A stretch of DNA of 64,000 nucleotides from Maricaulaceae bacterium (GCA_026126205.1 JAHCJP010000001.1:1-64000); one strand, 5' to 3'. Positions 53,108-60,757 are shown, counted from the first letter of the stretch. The notes: generated by a model not told the origin, from the letters alone. Made by a program: numbers and translations.

Positions 53108-53677
53108 TCACTCAGGTGTCTGCGGGAGTGTTATATTTATGCTGTCAGAATAATATGAATAGACAAACCCAATGTATATGATTGAGCTATACATTTCAGA
53201 CTCAAAGCGAGTCGGCTCGTTAATTTCTTCAGTCGGACAATTGAAAAAAATGAACGGTATAAAAATACTATAAACCCCCCCCTCTTCAAGTCTAAATAAT
53301 GGGGTTGGATTGAAACGAATTTCTGCGGATTCGTTTGCCGAAATAACATCGGATCCAAACAGTCTTCCTGTATATACAATTGGGCCTAAGTAATTTAACA
53401 GACTTCCGTCAGCAGTAATTACTGTAGACTCGCTCATGATCTGTATGTGGTTAAAGGATGTGCAAATATCATTAGACGTGTTATTGTGTATTCTAATCGT
53501 AAAGTGTTGACTTAGCGGATCGTGCAGCCCAACCCCCTCCAAAGCAATATGTCCATCAAGAAAGCTTTGTATAACTCGCGTGCTATGCAGGGAACTTATA
53601 TTTGTATTTTTCGTTATGCTGCAAGCACTCAGAGTTGATGTTGCGCAGCATAAAAATATCACCTTCCATAACGGCAT
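53108..53677 (-). CDS. AT-rich lipoprotein, candidate immunity protein for Rhs tip B
   Basis: This 189-aa protein has a signal peptide with lipobox STLSAC and no cytoplasmic features. The mature part is rich in Ile, Asn, Ser and Phe and may be a beta-rich periplasmic domain. It starts 3 nt after the stop of the Rhs C-terminal gene. Its base composition is far lower in GC than its neighbours. Immunity function is inferred from position; a lipoprotein immunity would fit a toxin that acts in the periplasm or on the envelope. Confidence 0.6.
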   Translation of the reverse strand: MPLWKVIFLCCATSTLSACSITKNTNISSLHSTRVIQSFLDGHIALEGVGLHDPLSQHFTIRIHNNTSNDICTSFNHIQIMSESTVITADGSLLNYLGPIVYTGRLFGSDVISANESAEIRFNPTPLFRLEEGGVYSIFIPFIFFNCPTEEINEPTRFESEMYSSIIYIGFVYSYYSDSINITLPQTPE

Positions 53678-53680
53678 GTC

Positions 53681-55081
53681 TCACCACCCCTGGGTCATTC
53701 TATACCACCAAAAAGCACTGTGTATGTTCGCTCCGGCATCAAGCGCCGTATAACCAGCTAGAAGACCACGACTAACCTCAAAATATCTATCTTGCATATC
53801 TAATCCTATTGGTTGAGGCATATGAATTATTTCATTTGCTATCAGAAAACTCATCTCCTTAATGTCTCCCATGGCTGACATCGGGAGATTCATCTGGGCA
53901 GACCCATTGTCGTTTAAGCTCACGTCGGCAACAGCATCTGAATAGGGTGACGTTTGATTTGTCGCCGCAAAATACTCATTTGGCATAATTTGAAGCCAAT
54001 CGTTTGAAGTTCTTGCGTTGTCTAAACTATCAGCAATTCTGCCGAACTGGTCGCTGGCGGCTTGGGGGAGATTTGAAGGTATTGGGGTCATCCCAGCATT
54101 AAAATGCCTAGGAAAGGCGCTTAAAAATTCAGAACTAGCACCCGCGCCAGACGCAATGGCACTTCCTTGTTTAGCATAATATGCGGACATTTCTCTTGTA
54201 TTGCTCGCTGCTAAAGCTAGGGCTTCATTTATTCTACTGCGCCCTTCCTGAGAGATTTCAACAGGACAAAACCTTTGCCCTCCGACAGTAATACATCCGT
54301 TCATCCCACTTGGATCCGTGAACATCAGCGGATTGTTCCCGACATAGGCGTAGAGGTTCATCTGGTCGGCGTAGAGGACGGGATCGGTCTGCAGGAACCG
54401 CCCGAGGGCGGGGTCGTAATAGCGGGCCCGGTAGTAGTAGAGGCCGGTCTCGCCATCCCGTCTCTGACCCGTATAGCGGAACGGCTGGCCGGAGGCGCTG
54501 TACGGCTCCTCGACCCCGAACGGGGTGTAGACATACTGCGCCGTGCGACTCCCGTTCTGGCGCCCATGGCGATGGTGAGCCGGATCAGGATTCGATCCGG
54601 GGGATCGAATCCCCGGCGAACGCCCTGGCGGTCGTTGTGGTAGTACTCCCGGTGCGCGGTCGGGCAGACGGGGGAGCACGCCCCGCCGGTGATGACGATC
54701 ATCGCCACGCGTTCATCTATCGACGCCCCCGGCACATAGCGGCGCTGGATGCGGCCGTTGGAGGAGAGGATGTCGGCGATCTCCATAGCCTGCCCCGGGC
54801 AAGGCCTCAAGGCCGCGATCCGGGGTCGCCGGCGTGGATGAGCGAGCGGCGCGCGCCACGGGTTCGAGCGCGCCGCGAGCGAGATTGTCGGAGAGGGTCG
54901 AGGTCAGCTGGATGCGCCGCCCGTCCGGATCGTAGCGCATCGTCCAGCTCGCCCAGGCGCCCGAGGGCGGGCTCCAGCCACCGCCGCGCAGGAAGGAGCC
55001 GATGGTGGTCAGCCGGTTGCGCGAATCATGGATGTAGAGCAACCAGGGCGTGTTGGAGCGGTTGCCGTTGGCGTATTCGCA
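53681..55081 (-). pseudogene. Frameshifted Rhs-repeat protein with C-terminal tip B
   Basis: Reading from 55081, an Rhs frame starts ANGNRSNTPWLLYIHDSRNRL. It shifts frame near 54800 (to LSSNGRIQRRYVPGASIDER and EYYHNDRQG), then again near 54625, where the 50-bp palindromic element interrupts the HNDRQG motif. The final frame (54640-53681) is open, with RYTGQRRDGETGLYYYRARY and the core end MNLYAYVGNNPLMFTDPSG, followed by a tip of about 205 aa with no recognised domain (one NEIIH segment). The 5' half is absent. It is AT-rich only after the core. Confidence 0.75.
54574..54623 (+). mobile_element. 50-bp palindromic element, copy 1 (inside Rhs)
   Basis: This has perfect 10-bp arms GGATTCGATC (54588-54597) and GATCGAATCC (54603-54612) around CGGGG. 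The 50-bp unit recurs at 56640-56689 with one mismatch. Here it interrupts and frameshifts the Rhs frame. It looks like a small recombination or insertion unit, but no known family was recognised. Confidence 0.6.
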
Positions 55082-55324
55082 TCAACGTTTGCGCTTCACT
55101 GAAAGCACCAGAATCGCCGTGGCCGCCGCAAACAGGACACTGAAAATCAGAAGCGACCCCCACGCCAACGGGCGCCTCAACGCCTCGCCCAAATAGGACC
55201 AGTCCACCGTTGGATCGGAAATTACCCGTACGGTGGGTGGGACAATGATAATGGCTAACAACATGCCCATGAGACCTCCATAGAGCATTAGCATGGGCAC
55301 GAGCGCTTTGACTCTATAGTCCAT
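55082..55324 (-). CDS. Small two-helix membrane protein inside Rhs island
   Basis: This 80-aa protein (ATG 55324) has two membrane helices (ALVPMLMLYGGLMGMLLAIIIV and LAWGSLLIFSVLFAAATAILVL). It abuts the Rhs fragment on its 3' side. It could be an orphan immunity protein or a hitchhiker. An ATG at 55369 would add 15 residues. No close family is known to me. The call rests only on frame, length and position. Confidence 0.45.
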   Translation of the reverse strand: MDYRVKALVPMLMLYGGLMGMLLAIIIVPPTVRVISDPTVDWSYLGEALRRPLAWGSLLIFSVLFAAATAILVLSVKRKR

Positions 55325-55369
55325 CAATGTACTCGCTCGTCTGAGAGGGGCCCGGCAAGCGGCCTTCAT

Positions 55370-55551
55370 CAGGGCCAGCGGTCACATGCGCCGCGCCGAC
55401 AGGCCGGACACATGACCGCAACCCGCAATGATCAAAAATCACTCAACAAAACCCTTGCAAATCAGGGGCCGTCCACACATGACAACGCCGCCTCAAGCCA
55501 TTGGAATCTTGATTTGCTATCGCCCGTCAACAGGTTAATTGGGTTTTGACC
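55370..55551. other. Short intergenic stretch in Rhs island
   Basis: This gap of about 180 bp, with mixed base composition, lies between the candidate immunity gene A and the small membrane protein gene. No gene, hairpin or known repeat is supported here. It may hold decayed Rhs sequence. Confidence 0.3.
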
Positions 55552-56019
55552 CTAGTTAGTCTTCCTATTTGGGGTTTCAAGCATCATGTAACCATCAGAA
55601 CTGAATGCCACCCAAGGACAAGACGCTTCATTAATCAAGATTGCTGAATTCCTATAGTTCACAACGAGCTCGCAGAACGATATCACATCAGAAACTTGGT
55701 GAGAAAAAAACAGATGCCCTGGAGCAATGTAATTCGGTCGTCTCTCATGATAATGCTCCCGAAGCACGCTCAACAAGTGACGATTCTCCACTGATGGAAA
55801 TGCACCCATTCTAGTCACTACTAGAATCGCACTTGAGAATATATCAAGGTGTTCTATGGCGACTTTCGCACAGACAAATCCGCTCGAATATTTTTCAATA
55901 TACTCAATCTTTTCACCTACCAAGTTTTCCACTCTCCCCGACCAGATCTCTTCCCCACAATCAAATCCCCTTTGGCGGAGCGATTGTTCCGTCTCATCTT
56001 TACTGAGAAAAAATACCAT
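55552..56019 (-). CDS. Candidate immunity protein for Rhs tip A
   Basis: This 155-aa protein begins MVFFLSKDETEQSLRQRGF. It has no signal peptide and looks cytoplasmic. It starts 2 nt after the stop of the tip A gene, the tight spacing usual for toxin-immunity pairs. The family is not recognised. Its base composition is AT-rich compared with the rest of the window. Confidence 0.6.
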   Translation of the reverse strand: MVFFLSKDETEQSLRQRGFDCGEEIWSGRVENLVGEKIEYIEKYSSGFVCAKVAIEHLDIFSSAILVVTRMGAFPSVENRHLLSVLREHYHERRPNYIAPGHLFFSHQVSDVISFCELVVNYRNSAILINEASCPWVAFSSDGYMMLETPNRKTN

Positions 56020-56021
56020 TT

Positions 56022-56639
56022 TTATGTCCTGCAATCTGATGTGGGGCTCGGCGGGCATGCAGGCGAACCATCGGGAGGAGGCTCTTCTTCCTGTGGGGGT
56101 TGTTCAGGAGGATCCCAAGCTCGTCTGTCCCGCTCCTCGTCTAACACGTCTTCAATCTCTTGGTATAATTCCAGCCATGCTTCGACTAAAAACAGGGCGG
56201 GGATGGTGCGCATCATACCACCGGGCGGTCGCGACCTTGACCGCCCGCCTCGCTGAGAGCGCGACATGGGGTCGATAGGACGTTGGATGCGTCCACGATA
56301 TGCGTGATGATCACCGTGAAGCTCCGCACCATGCCGATTGTATCTCCGGCGAGTACCATCACCTTGATCAACGTCCCAATGTCCACCGGGCTGTGATCTA
56401 GTCCCTTCCTCCCAACTAGCCGACCGCCCTGCCCGATCTCGCCAGGTTCCCCCGCGTGAATTCTGGGGATCTGGTGACCATGTCCATTCACCTTCATGGG
56501 GGATGTCTGGAGGAGGACGAAGGCCATCCGAAGGCCGCTGTTGCCACATCCCGCTCGGATCGCTCAGATTCAGCGGATTATTCCCGACATAGGCATAGAG
56601 GTTCATCTGGTCGGCGTAGAGGACGGGATCGGTCTGCAG
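56022..56639 (-). pseudogene. Rhs core end with C-terminal tip A (5' truncated)
   Basis: The frame opens at 56639, directly at the edge of element copy 2, and reads LQTDPVLYADQMNLYAYVGN, the end of the Rhs core. It then continues into a tip of about 165 aa that contains GGHWDVDQGDGTRRRYNRHG, a motif of the kind found in Rhs and CdiA nuclease tips, and a Pro/Glu-rich end. No N-terminal Rhs part is present. It is an orphan tip, likely a silent donor for tip exchange (inference). Confidence 0.65.
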
Positions 56640-56689
56640 GGTGAGCCGGATCAGGATTCGATCCGGGGGGTCGAATCCCCGGCGAACGC
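56640..56689 (+). mobile_element. 50-bp palindromic element, copy 2 (island right edge)
   Basis: This is the same unit as 54574-54623, with one mismatch in the right arm. Its left end abuts the truncated Rhs core at CTGCAG. Its right end overlaps the 34-bp repeat by the shared 8 bp GCGAACGC. This position suggests that the element helped form the island boundary. Confidence 0.6.
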
Positions 56690-56715
56690 GACGTGTCGTA
56701 TCTGGAGGAGTAGGG
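56682..56715 (+). repeat. 34-bp direct repeat, right edge of island
   Basis: This is a second copy of the SDR gene's last ten codons and stop (33 of 34 bases match 51861-51894; the one change is a synonymous TAC/TAT). It has no coding role here. It marks the right junction with native DNA, which continues into the folB region. Confidence 0.8.
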
Positions 56716-56716
56716 A

Positions 56717-56785
56717 CTGCTTCTCCCCCTCGTCCTTCGTGGCTCTGCGCCTTCGGCGCATCGCACCTCAGGATGAGGGAGAAAG
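56717..56785. repeat. Imperfect palindrome next to island
   Basis: CTTCTCCCCCTCGTCCT at the left pairs imperfectly with AGGATGAGGGAGAAAG at the right, with an inner TGCGCCTTCGGCGCA palindrome. Further small palindromes (CCCCGGCTCAAGGCCGGGG-like) follow to 56870. This is the only content of the gap of about 175 bp before folB. Confidence 0.55.
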
Positions 56786-56889
56786 GATTGAATCAACAAA
56801 TACCCCACCCCCGGCTCAAGGCCGGGGCAGGCTCTGAGGAGTCCCGGCCGTCAGGCCGGGCCACGAAGGGCGAGGGACAACAGCCGGCC

Positions 56890-57234
56890 CTAAAGCCGCA
56901 CGGTGGCGAACAGGCGTTCGCAGGCGACGGTGCGCGGCGTCTTGCCGACGCGCACCTCCACGGCGGCGGCGTGGGCGAAGGCCTTGACCCGTTCGGCGAC
57001 GGCCAGCGCCAGCGTTTCGATCAGGTCGTAATGGCGCGCATCCGCCACCTTCTGGATCGCCTCGGCCAGTTCGTCGTAATGCACGGTGTCGCCGATGCGG
57101 TCGCTGCGCGGCGGGGCGGCCAGCGCGATGGTCACGTCCACGGTCACGTCCTGGCGCGCCTTGCGCTCGAAATCATGCACGCCCAGCGCCACCGGCACGC
57201 GCAGGCCGCGAAGCTCTATGCTGACATCGGCCAT
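56890..57234 (-). CDS. folB: Dihydroneopterin aldolase family protein (FolB/FolX)
   Basis: This 114-aa tunnel-fold enzyme has IELRGLRVPVALGVHDFERKARQDVTVDVTI, then DTVHYDELAEAIQKVAD and HYDLIETLALAVAERV. It acts in folate synthesis (FolB) or makes dihydromonapterin precursors (FolX); the sequence alone does not decide. It sits between a FolM-like SDR (before the island) and phhA, which uses a tetrahydropterin. Confidence 0.88.
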   Translation of the reverse strand: MADVSIELRGLRVPVALGVHDFERKARQDVTVDVTIALAAPPRSDRIGDTVHYDELAEAIQKVADARHYDLIETLALAVAERVKAFAHAAAVEVRVGKTPRTVACERLFATVRL

Positions 57235-57339
57235 CGCACCGTCCGCCGCCTTCGGGAAGCGCGTGGATAGGCCAGCGCGCCGCCGCGTTCAAGCGCCGCA
57301 TGGCGCCCCCTTTCGCGGCGCGGCGGCGCGGCGTAATAT

Positions 57340-57357
57340 TAGTTTCAAATGAAACTA
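57340..57357 (+). promoter_or_regulatory. Perfect palindrome before phhA, likely operator
   Basis: TAGTTTCA-AA-TGAAACTA has two perfect 8-bp arms and ends 14 bp before the phhA ATG. It overlaps a short AT-rich stretch that may be a -10 region. This position fits a repressor site, perhaps for a MarR-type regulator (inference). Confidence 0.6.
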
Positions 57358-57371
57358 GTCCGGCGAGACCC

Positions 57372-58268
57372 ATGGTAGAGCTGCGCGTTCCCGTCACCGA
57401 TCCCGTCATCGCCCGCCAGACCGTGCGCGATGACTACACCATCGACCAGGTGTGGGAGGAGTACACGGCGGCCGAGCACGGGGTGTGGAAGACGCTGTTC
57501 GACCGCCAGACGAAGATGCTGGGCGGGCGCGCGGCGCAGGAATTCTATGACGGGCTGGAGGTGCTGAAGCTGGAGCGCGACGGCATTCCGGATTTCCGCC
57601 GCGTCAACGAACGGCTGTCGAAGCTGACCGGCTGGACGCTGGTGGCCGTGCCGGGCCTGATCCCCGACGACGCCTTCTTCACCCATCTCGCCAACCGGCG
57701 CTTTCCGGTGGGCCGCTTCATCCGCAAACCGGAGGAGCTGGACTATCTGCAGGAGCCGGACATTTTCCACGACGTCTATGGCCATGTGCCGCTGCTGGCG
57801 CTGCCGGTGTTCGCCGACTACATGGCCGCCTATGGCCGCGGCGGCCTGCGCGCCATGAAGTTCGATACGCTGGAGAACATCACCCGGCTGTACTGGTACA
57901 CGGTGGAATTCGGCCTGATCGGCGCGGCGGACGATCTGCGCATCTATGGCGCGGGCATCGTGTCGTCCTACGCCGAATCGATCTTCAGCCTCGACGGCCG
58001 CTCGCCGAACCGCGTCGGCTTCGACCTGGAGCGCATCATGCGCACCCAGTACCGCTATGACGATTTCCAGCAGACCTATTTCGTCATCGACAGCTTCGAG
58101 CAATTGTTCGAGGCCACCCAGCAGGACTTCGCCCCCATCTACGCCCGCATCAAGGGGGCGGAGGACATTCCGGCGCGCGCCACGCTGCCGGCCGACCGGG
58201 TGATCCACGCCGGCACCCAGGAATACGCCGACAAGGGCGGGCGCTATAAGAATGCGCCGCGGGTTTGA
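57372..58268 (+). CDS. phhA: Phenylalanine 4-hydroxylase
   Basis: This 298-aa non-heme iron enzyme turns phenylalanine to tyrosine with O2 and a tetrahydropterin. Iron ligands are His133 and His138 (IFHDVYGHVP) and Glu179 (WYTVEFGL). The catalytic domain is full length and there is no regulatory ACT domain, as in bacterial forms. The perfect palindrome just upstream suggests regulation, and folB next door suggests a link to pterin cofactor supply. Confidence 0.95.
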   Translation: MVELRVPVTDPVIARQTVRDDYTIDQVWEEYTAAEHGVWKTLFDRQTKMLGGRAAQEFYDGLEVLKLERDGIPDFRRVNERLSKLTGWTLVAVPGLIPDDAFFTHLANRRFPVGRFIRKPEELDYLQEPDIFHDVYGHVPLLALPVFADYMAAYGRGGLRAMKFDTLENITRLYWYTVEFGLIGAADDLRIYGAGIVSSYAESIFSLDGRSPNRVGFDLERIMRTQYRYDDFQQTYFVIDSFEQLFEATQQDFAPIYARIKGAEDIPARATLPADRVIHAGTQEYADKGGRYKNAPRV

Positions 58269-58336
58269 GGGGTCGCTTCAACTGCGGTTTTCCGGCAGTC
58301 TTCGCCCCGCGAGGGACGGCGAGAAGGGGACACGCC

Positions 58337-59053
58337 ATGCATCGCCGGACATTCGTAATCTCCGCCGCCGCCTTTCTGATCGCCGCGCCGGCGCAGGCGC
58401 AGGGCTTCGGCCGCCTGAGCGAGCGCGACGCCGCCGGCGGCGTGCGCGAGGCGCTGAGCGTCGCGTCGCGGCTGGCGACCCGGCGTCTTGGCCGCACGGA
58501 TGGCTTCTTCGGCGATCCGGCGGTGCGCATTCCATTGCCCGGGGTGATGCGCACGGCGCAGCGCAATCTGCGCAATCTCGGCCTGTCCGGCCCGCTGGAC
58601 GATGTGGAGCTGCGCATGAACCGCGCCGCCGAGGCGGCGATGCCGGCGGCCGCGGATATTTTCATGTCCGCCATCCGCTCCATCAGCATCACCGACGCGG
58701 TGGGCATCGTGCGCGGCGGCGACACGGCGGCGACGCAGTTCCTGCGCGGGCGGACGGAGCCGCAACTGACCGGGCTGATGCGTCCGCCGATGCAGGAGAC
58801 GCTTGAGGTGTCGGGCGCTTACCGCGCTGTTGACGGGGCGGCGGGGCTGGTGGGCGAGCGCGGCGGCGGGCTGGGCGCGCTGCTGGGCGCGCAACGGACC
58901 GCGTCTCCGGCCTCGCTGCGCGACCAGGTGACGGATTTCGCGGTCGAGCGCGCCATTTCCGGCGTCTTCCACTATGTGGGGGAAGAAGAGCGCGCCATCC
59001 GCCGCGACCCGGTGAACCGGACCACGAACATTCTGCGCCGCGTGTTCGGCTGA
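58337..59053 (+). CDS. DUF4197 family secreted protein
   Basis: This 238-aa protein has an N-terminal signal peptide (FVISAAAFLIAAPAQAQ) and the DUF4197 core with VREALSVASRLATRRLG, DGFFGDPAVRIPLP and the C-terminal DPVNRTTNILRRVFG. The family is periplasmic with no known role. It follows phhA on the same strand with a 68-bp gap. Confidence 0.88.
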   Translation: MHRRTFVISAAAFLIAAPAQAQGFGRLSERDAAGGVREALSVASRLATRRLGRTDGFFGDPAVRIPLPGVMRTAQRNLRNLGLSGPLDDVELRMNRAAEAAMPAAADIFMSAIRSISITDAVGIVRGGDTAATQFLRGRTEPQLTGLMRPPMQETLEVSGAYRAVDGAAGLVGERGGGLGALLGAQRTASPASLRDQVTDFAVERAISGVFHYVGEEERAIRRDPVNRTTNILRRVFG

Positions 59054-59059
59054 TCCGGG

Positions 59060-60049
59060 TCAGCCTGGCAGGTTCATCCAGGCCAGCGCCGCGATATAGG
59101 CGATATAGGCGCCGAACAGCACCGCCCCGGTCAGCCGGCCGATGGGGCGGCCCGCGAACACCAGCAGCATCAGGACCAGGCTCGCCGCCAGCATCACCCA
59201 GAAGTCGAAGGCCATGAACTGGTCGCCGACGCTAAGGGTGTTGCCGCTCAGCCCCGCGGCCACGCCCATGGCGCCGCCGACGGCGAAGACGTTGAACACG
59301 TTGGAGCCGAGAATATTGCCGATGGCGAGGTCGGATTCGCGCCGCATCACCGCGATGATCACCGTCGCCAGTTCCGGCAGCGAGGTACCGATGGCCAGCG
59401 CGGTGAGACCGATCACCGATTCATCGACGCCGAGAATCTGCGCCGCGTCGATGCCGCCGGTGACGATCATGCGCGCGCCGGCGGGCAGGGCGATCAGGCC
59501 CACGATCAGCGCCACCGCGATCGCGGCGCCGGATTTCGGCAGGCCCTCGATATTGTCGACATCCTTCAGTTCGGCGGCCAGGGGGTCGGCGTCGCCGCGC
59601 GCGGCCATGACGCCCAGATAGGCGGTGAAGGCGACGATCAGGCCGAGAAGTATCACGCCCTCCCATACGCCGATGGTGCGGTCCCAGCTGACGGCGACCA
59701 GAATGACCCCGGCCAGCAGGGCGAACACGGCGTTGCGCCGGGACCCCGGCATCTTGGTGGCGATGGCGCCGAACAGCGCCGGAAGACCCAGCACCAGCAG
59801 CACATTAGCCGTGTTCGACCCGACGATATTGCCCAGCGCCAGCCCCGGCGCGCCGCTGATCGCCGCGTCGATGCTGACGATCAGCTCAGGCGCGGAGGTG
59901 CCGAAAGCGACGATGGTCAGCCCCACCAGCAGCGGCGGAATCTTCGCCCGGCGCGCCAGCGCCGTGGCGCCGCGCACCAGATAGTCGCCGCCGATCAGCA
60001 GCACGACGACCCCGGCGAGGATCAGAATGGCCGCAAGCGCGAGGGACAT
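59060..60049 (-). CDS. Calcium/sodium antiporter (CaxA/YrbG family)
   Basis: This 329-aa membrane protein has ten or so helices and two copies of the cation-binding motif: GTSAPELIVSIDAAISG and GTSLPELATVIIAV, followed by GNILGSNVFNVFAV. It exchanges Ca2+ for Na+ (or K+ dependent). It is preceded by a 26-aa membrane microprotein gene 12 bp upstream on the same strand. Confidence 0.93.
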   Translation of the reverse strand: MSLALAAILILAGVVVLLIGGDYLVRGATALARRAKIPPLLVGLTIVAFGTSAPELIVSIDAAISGAPGLALGNIVGSNTANVLLVLGLPALFGAIATKMPGSRRNAVFALLAGVILVAVSWDRTIGVWEGVILLGLIVAFTAYLGVMAARGDADPLAAELKDVDNIEGLPKSGAAIAVALIVGLIALPAGARMIVTGGIDAAQILGVDESVIGLTALAIGTSLPELATVIIAVMRRESDLAIGNILGSNVFNVFAVGGAMGVAAGLSGNTLSVGDQFMAFDFWVMLAASLVLMLLVFAGRPIGRLTGAVLFGAYIAYIAALAWMNLPG

Positions 60050-60061
60050 GCGCCGCCGCCC

Positions 60062-60142
60062 CTAGTCGAGACGGCGGTATTCGATAAGATTGAGAATGGC
60101 GAACAGCGCCACGCAGACGCCGATGGCAATGAGCGCGTACAT
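60062..60142 (-). CDS. 26-aa single-helix membrane microprotein
   Basis: ATG 60142 opens a 26-codon frame (MYALIAIGVCVALFAILNLI, then EYRRLD). It is one membrane helix with a charged tail, preceded by GGGAG at good spacing. It ends 12 bp before the antiporter start, so it may be a leader or a partner of the transporter. The frame is too short for most gene callers. The support is the ribosome site, the hydrophobic helix and the operon position. Confidence 0.55.
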   Translation of the reverse strand: MYALIAIGVCVALFAILNLIEYRRLD

Positions 60143-60235
60143 CAGGTCGACTCCCGGTTCGAATCCCCTTGCGGACGGCCGCGTTCATAACGCGCCTCGG
60201 CCCGCGGCGCCAGCGTATCCGGCGGGGCGGCGCGC

Positions 60236-60706
60236 ATGAGCTGGCGCCATCGCGTCGAACCGGCGCTGCGGCCGCTGTTCCAGCTCTGGTGGCGGCGGGC
60301 GCGCGGCCTGACGCTGGGGGTGCGCGGCATCGTTCAGGACGGGCGCGGGCGCGTGGCGCTGGTGCGCCACACCTATATCTCCGGCTGGCACCTGCCCGGC
60401 GGCGGGGTGGAGAAAAACGAAACCGTGCAGGCGGCGCTGGCGCGCGAACTGGCCGAAGAGGCGGGGGTGGCGCTGACCGCCCCGGCGCGCCTGTTCGGGG
60501 TTTACGCCAACCACGCCTATTTCCGCGGCGACCATGTGCTGGTGTTCCACGCGCTCGACTGGGCGCCGTGCCAGGCCTGCTGGGGCGGCGAGATAGAAGC
60601 CGCCGACTGGTTCGACCCCGCCAGCCCGCCGGAGGGCGCCTCTCCCGGCACGCGGCGGCGGCTGGCGGAGCTGGTTTCCGGCGGCGCCCGGGCCGATGAC
60701 TGGTGA
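60236..60706 (+). CDS. NUDIX hydrolase
   Basis: This 156-aa protein has an intact NUDIX box: GGGVEKNETVQAALARELAEEAG. The N-terminal LGVRGIVQDGRGRVALVRH strand is typical of the ADP-ribose/nucleotide type. It has a basic N-terminus (MSWRHRVEPALRPLFQLWWRR). It is divergent from the antiporter operon and precedes the ctrA promoter region. Confidence 0.85.
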   Translation: MSWRHRVEPALRPLFQLWWRRARGLTLGVRGIVQDGRGRVALVRHTYISGWHLPGGGVEKNETVQAALARELAEEAGVALTAPARLFGVYANHAYFRGDHVLVFHALDWAPCQACWGGEIEAADWFDPASPPEGASPGTRRRLAELVSGGARADDW

Positions 60707-60728
60707 GCCTTCGCATAGGGCTGAAAAG

Positions 60729-60749
60729 TTTTCCACAGCTTGTGGACAA
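60729..60749. promoter_or_regulatory. Inverted pair of DnaA-like boxes upstream of ctrA
   Basis: TTTTCCACA (60729-60737) faces TGTGGACAA (60741-60749, TTGTCCACA on the other strand). Each has one mismatch to TTATCCACA. The spacer is 3 bp. The site is about 200 bp before ctrA, just after the NUDIX stop. It could also be a stem in the 3' end of that gene's transcript. Confidence 0.35.
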
Positions 60750-60757
60750 CCGCCGCC

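Noticed and set aside
60148..60166. GGTTCGAATCCC, which looks like a tRNA T-loop
   Set aside because: The flanking bases cannot form the 5-bp T-stem, and no acceptor or anticodon arms fit nearby; it lies in the leader of the microprotein gene.
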